DNA of 64,000 bases, taken from assembly GCF_013128195.2 (NCBI RefSeq), contig NZ_CP053452.2, positions 2,976,001 through 3,040,000 of the forward strand, read 5' to 3'. The stretch comes from Frigoriglobus tundricola (lineage in GTDB: Bacteria; Planctomycetota; Planctomycetia; Gemmatales; Gemmataceae). Position numbers and translations under genes: made by a program. Under the pieces are notes generated by a model. It made no database searches. It saw only the letters and a program-made list of their open reading frames with translations, and was not told where the DNA came from. Below are positions 63,844 through 64,000 of the stretch, piece after piece; the stretch's first letter is position 1; each line of letters begins with the position of its first letter.

Positions 63844-64000
63844 ATGACGCGATTGATTGCCCTGGGCCTCGCACTGACGTGCACGCTGACGCTGAACGCG
63901 AGCGACTGGCCCCAGTTCCGCGGACCCGCGGGGACCGGGGTGGCCGACGACCAGAAGCCGCCGGTGAAGTTCGGGCCGAAGGAGAACCTGGTTTGGAAGG
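63844..64000 (+). CDS. Exported PQQ-like beta-propeller protein, N-terminal part, cut by window edge
   Basis: The ATG at 63844 (CTGGAG six bases upstream) opens MTRLIALGLALTCTLTLNAS, a signal peptide, followed by DWPQFRGPAGTGVADDQKPP and FGPKENLVWK. The DWPQFRGP opening is the standard start of planctomycete PQQ-binding-like propellers and matches the gene at 53463 (DWPQWMGP). The remainder lies outside the window. Confidence 0.85.
   Translation, partial: MTRLIALGLALTCTLTLNASDWPQFRGPAGTGVADDQKPPVKFGPKENLVWK

Overview
The window is chromosomal DNA of a high-GC planctomycete, most probably of the Gemmata lineage (Gemmataceae). The support is a DUF1559 protein with a type-IV-pilin-like prepilin leader, two giant proteins that fuse an ECF sigma factor to a membrane segment and WD40 or HEAT repeats, secreted PQQ-type beta-propellers starting with DWPQ(W/F), Uma2-family proteins, Tat-exported Gfo/Idh/MocA oxidoreductases and widespread signal-peptide proteins. 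No rRNA, tRNA or CRISPR array is visible.

Layout. 1-1.7 kb: the end of a conserved rpsO-pnp block (minus strand). 2.4-14.1 kb: an RND efflux operon whose membrane-fusion (adaptor) gene is cut in two by a 7,065-bp IS66-type composite insertion (2772-9836) flanked by an exact 8-bp target duplication; the permease gene behind it is intact. The insertion holds a 612-bp deleted IS66 element, a dead tyrosine-recombinase fragment, a secreted 400-aa passenger, a second deleted IS66 element and a complete 2,433-bp IS66 element. An apparently identical complete copy, with its own 8-bp duplication, lies at 44735-47167. 14.2-26.9 kb: mostly exported enzymes: a beta-galactosidase-like glycan protein, a beta-propeller, a serine-hydrolase/VanX-type dipeptidase fusion, a trypsin-like protease, an M20 amidohydrolase, a DUF2721 membrane protein and a membrane-anchored NUC1 nuclease. 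26.9-28.2 kb: two paralogous small membrane proteins, one with an alternating acidic/basic tail. 28.2-44.7 kb: aconitase, a DUF1559 pseudopilin with a small lipoprotein, an FAD monooxygenase, a frameshifted ECF-sigma-WD40 giant gene, chorismate synthase, threonine aldolase, a YiiX-like amidase and a met-zincin protease. 47.3-64 kb: an HD-type protein, an ArsR-type regulator, a Gfo/Idh oxidoreductase divergent from a GH32 fructan hydrolase, a zinc-ribbon membrane protein, PQQ propellers, a second (intact) ECF-sigma fusion, a SWIM-ligase-WGR DNA ligase, an SDR, two Uma2 proteins flanking a flavodoxin-like protein, an alcohol dehydrogenase and a nitroreductase.

How it hangs together. Most genes are single housekeeping or exported functions rather than one pathway. 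The coherent units are the RND pump operon (now broken), the 14.98-22.0 kb co-directional exported cluster (one ATGA stop/start overlap), and the GH32 / Gfo-Idh divergent pair. The most unusual features are the IS66 composite structure, the pair of sigma-factor-to-sensor fusions (one frameshifted), the SWIM-ligase-WGR fusion, the serine hydrolase-VanX fusion, and a series of long near-perfect intergenic inverted repeats (32-38 bp arms) that occur in convergent, co-directional and divergent gaps and so are not all terminators.
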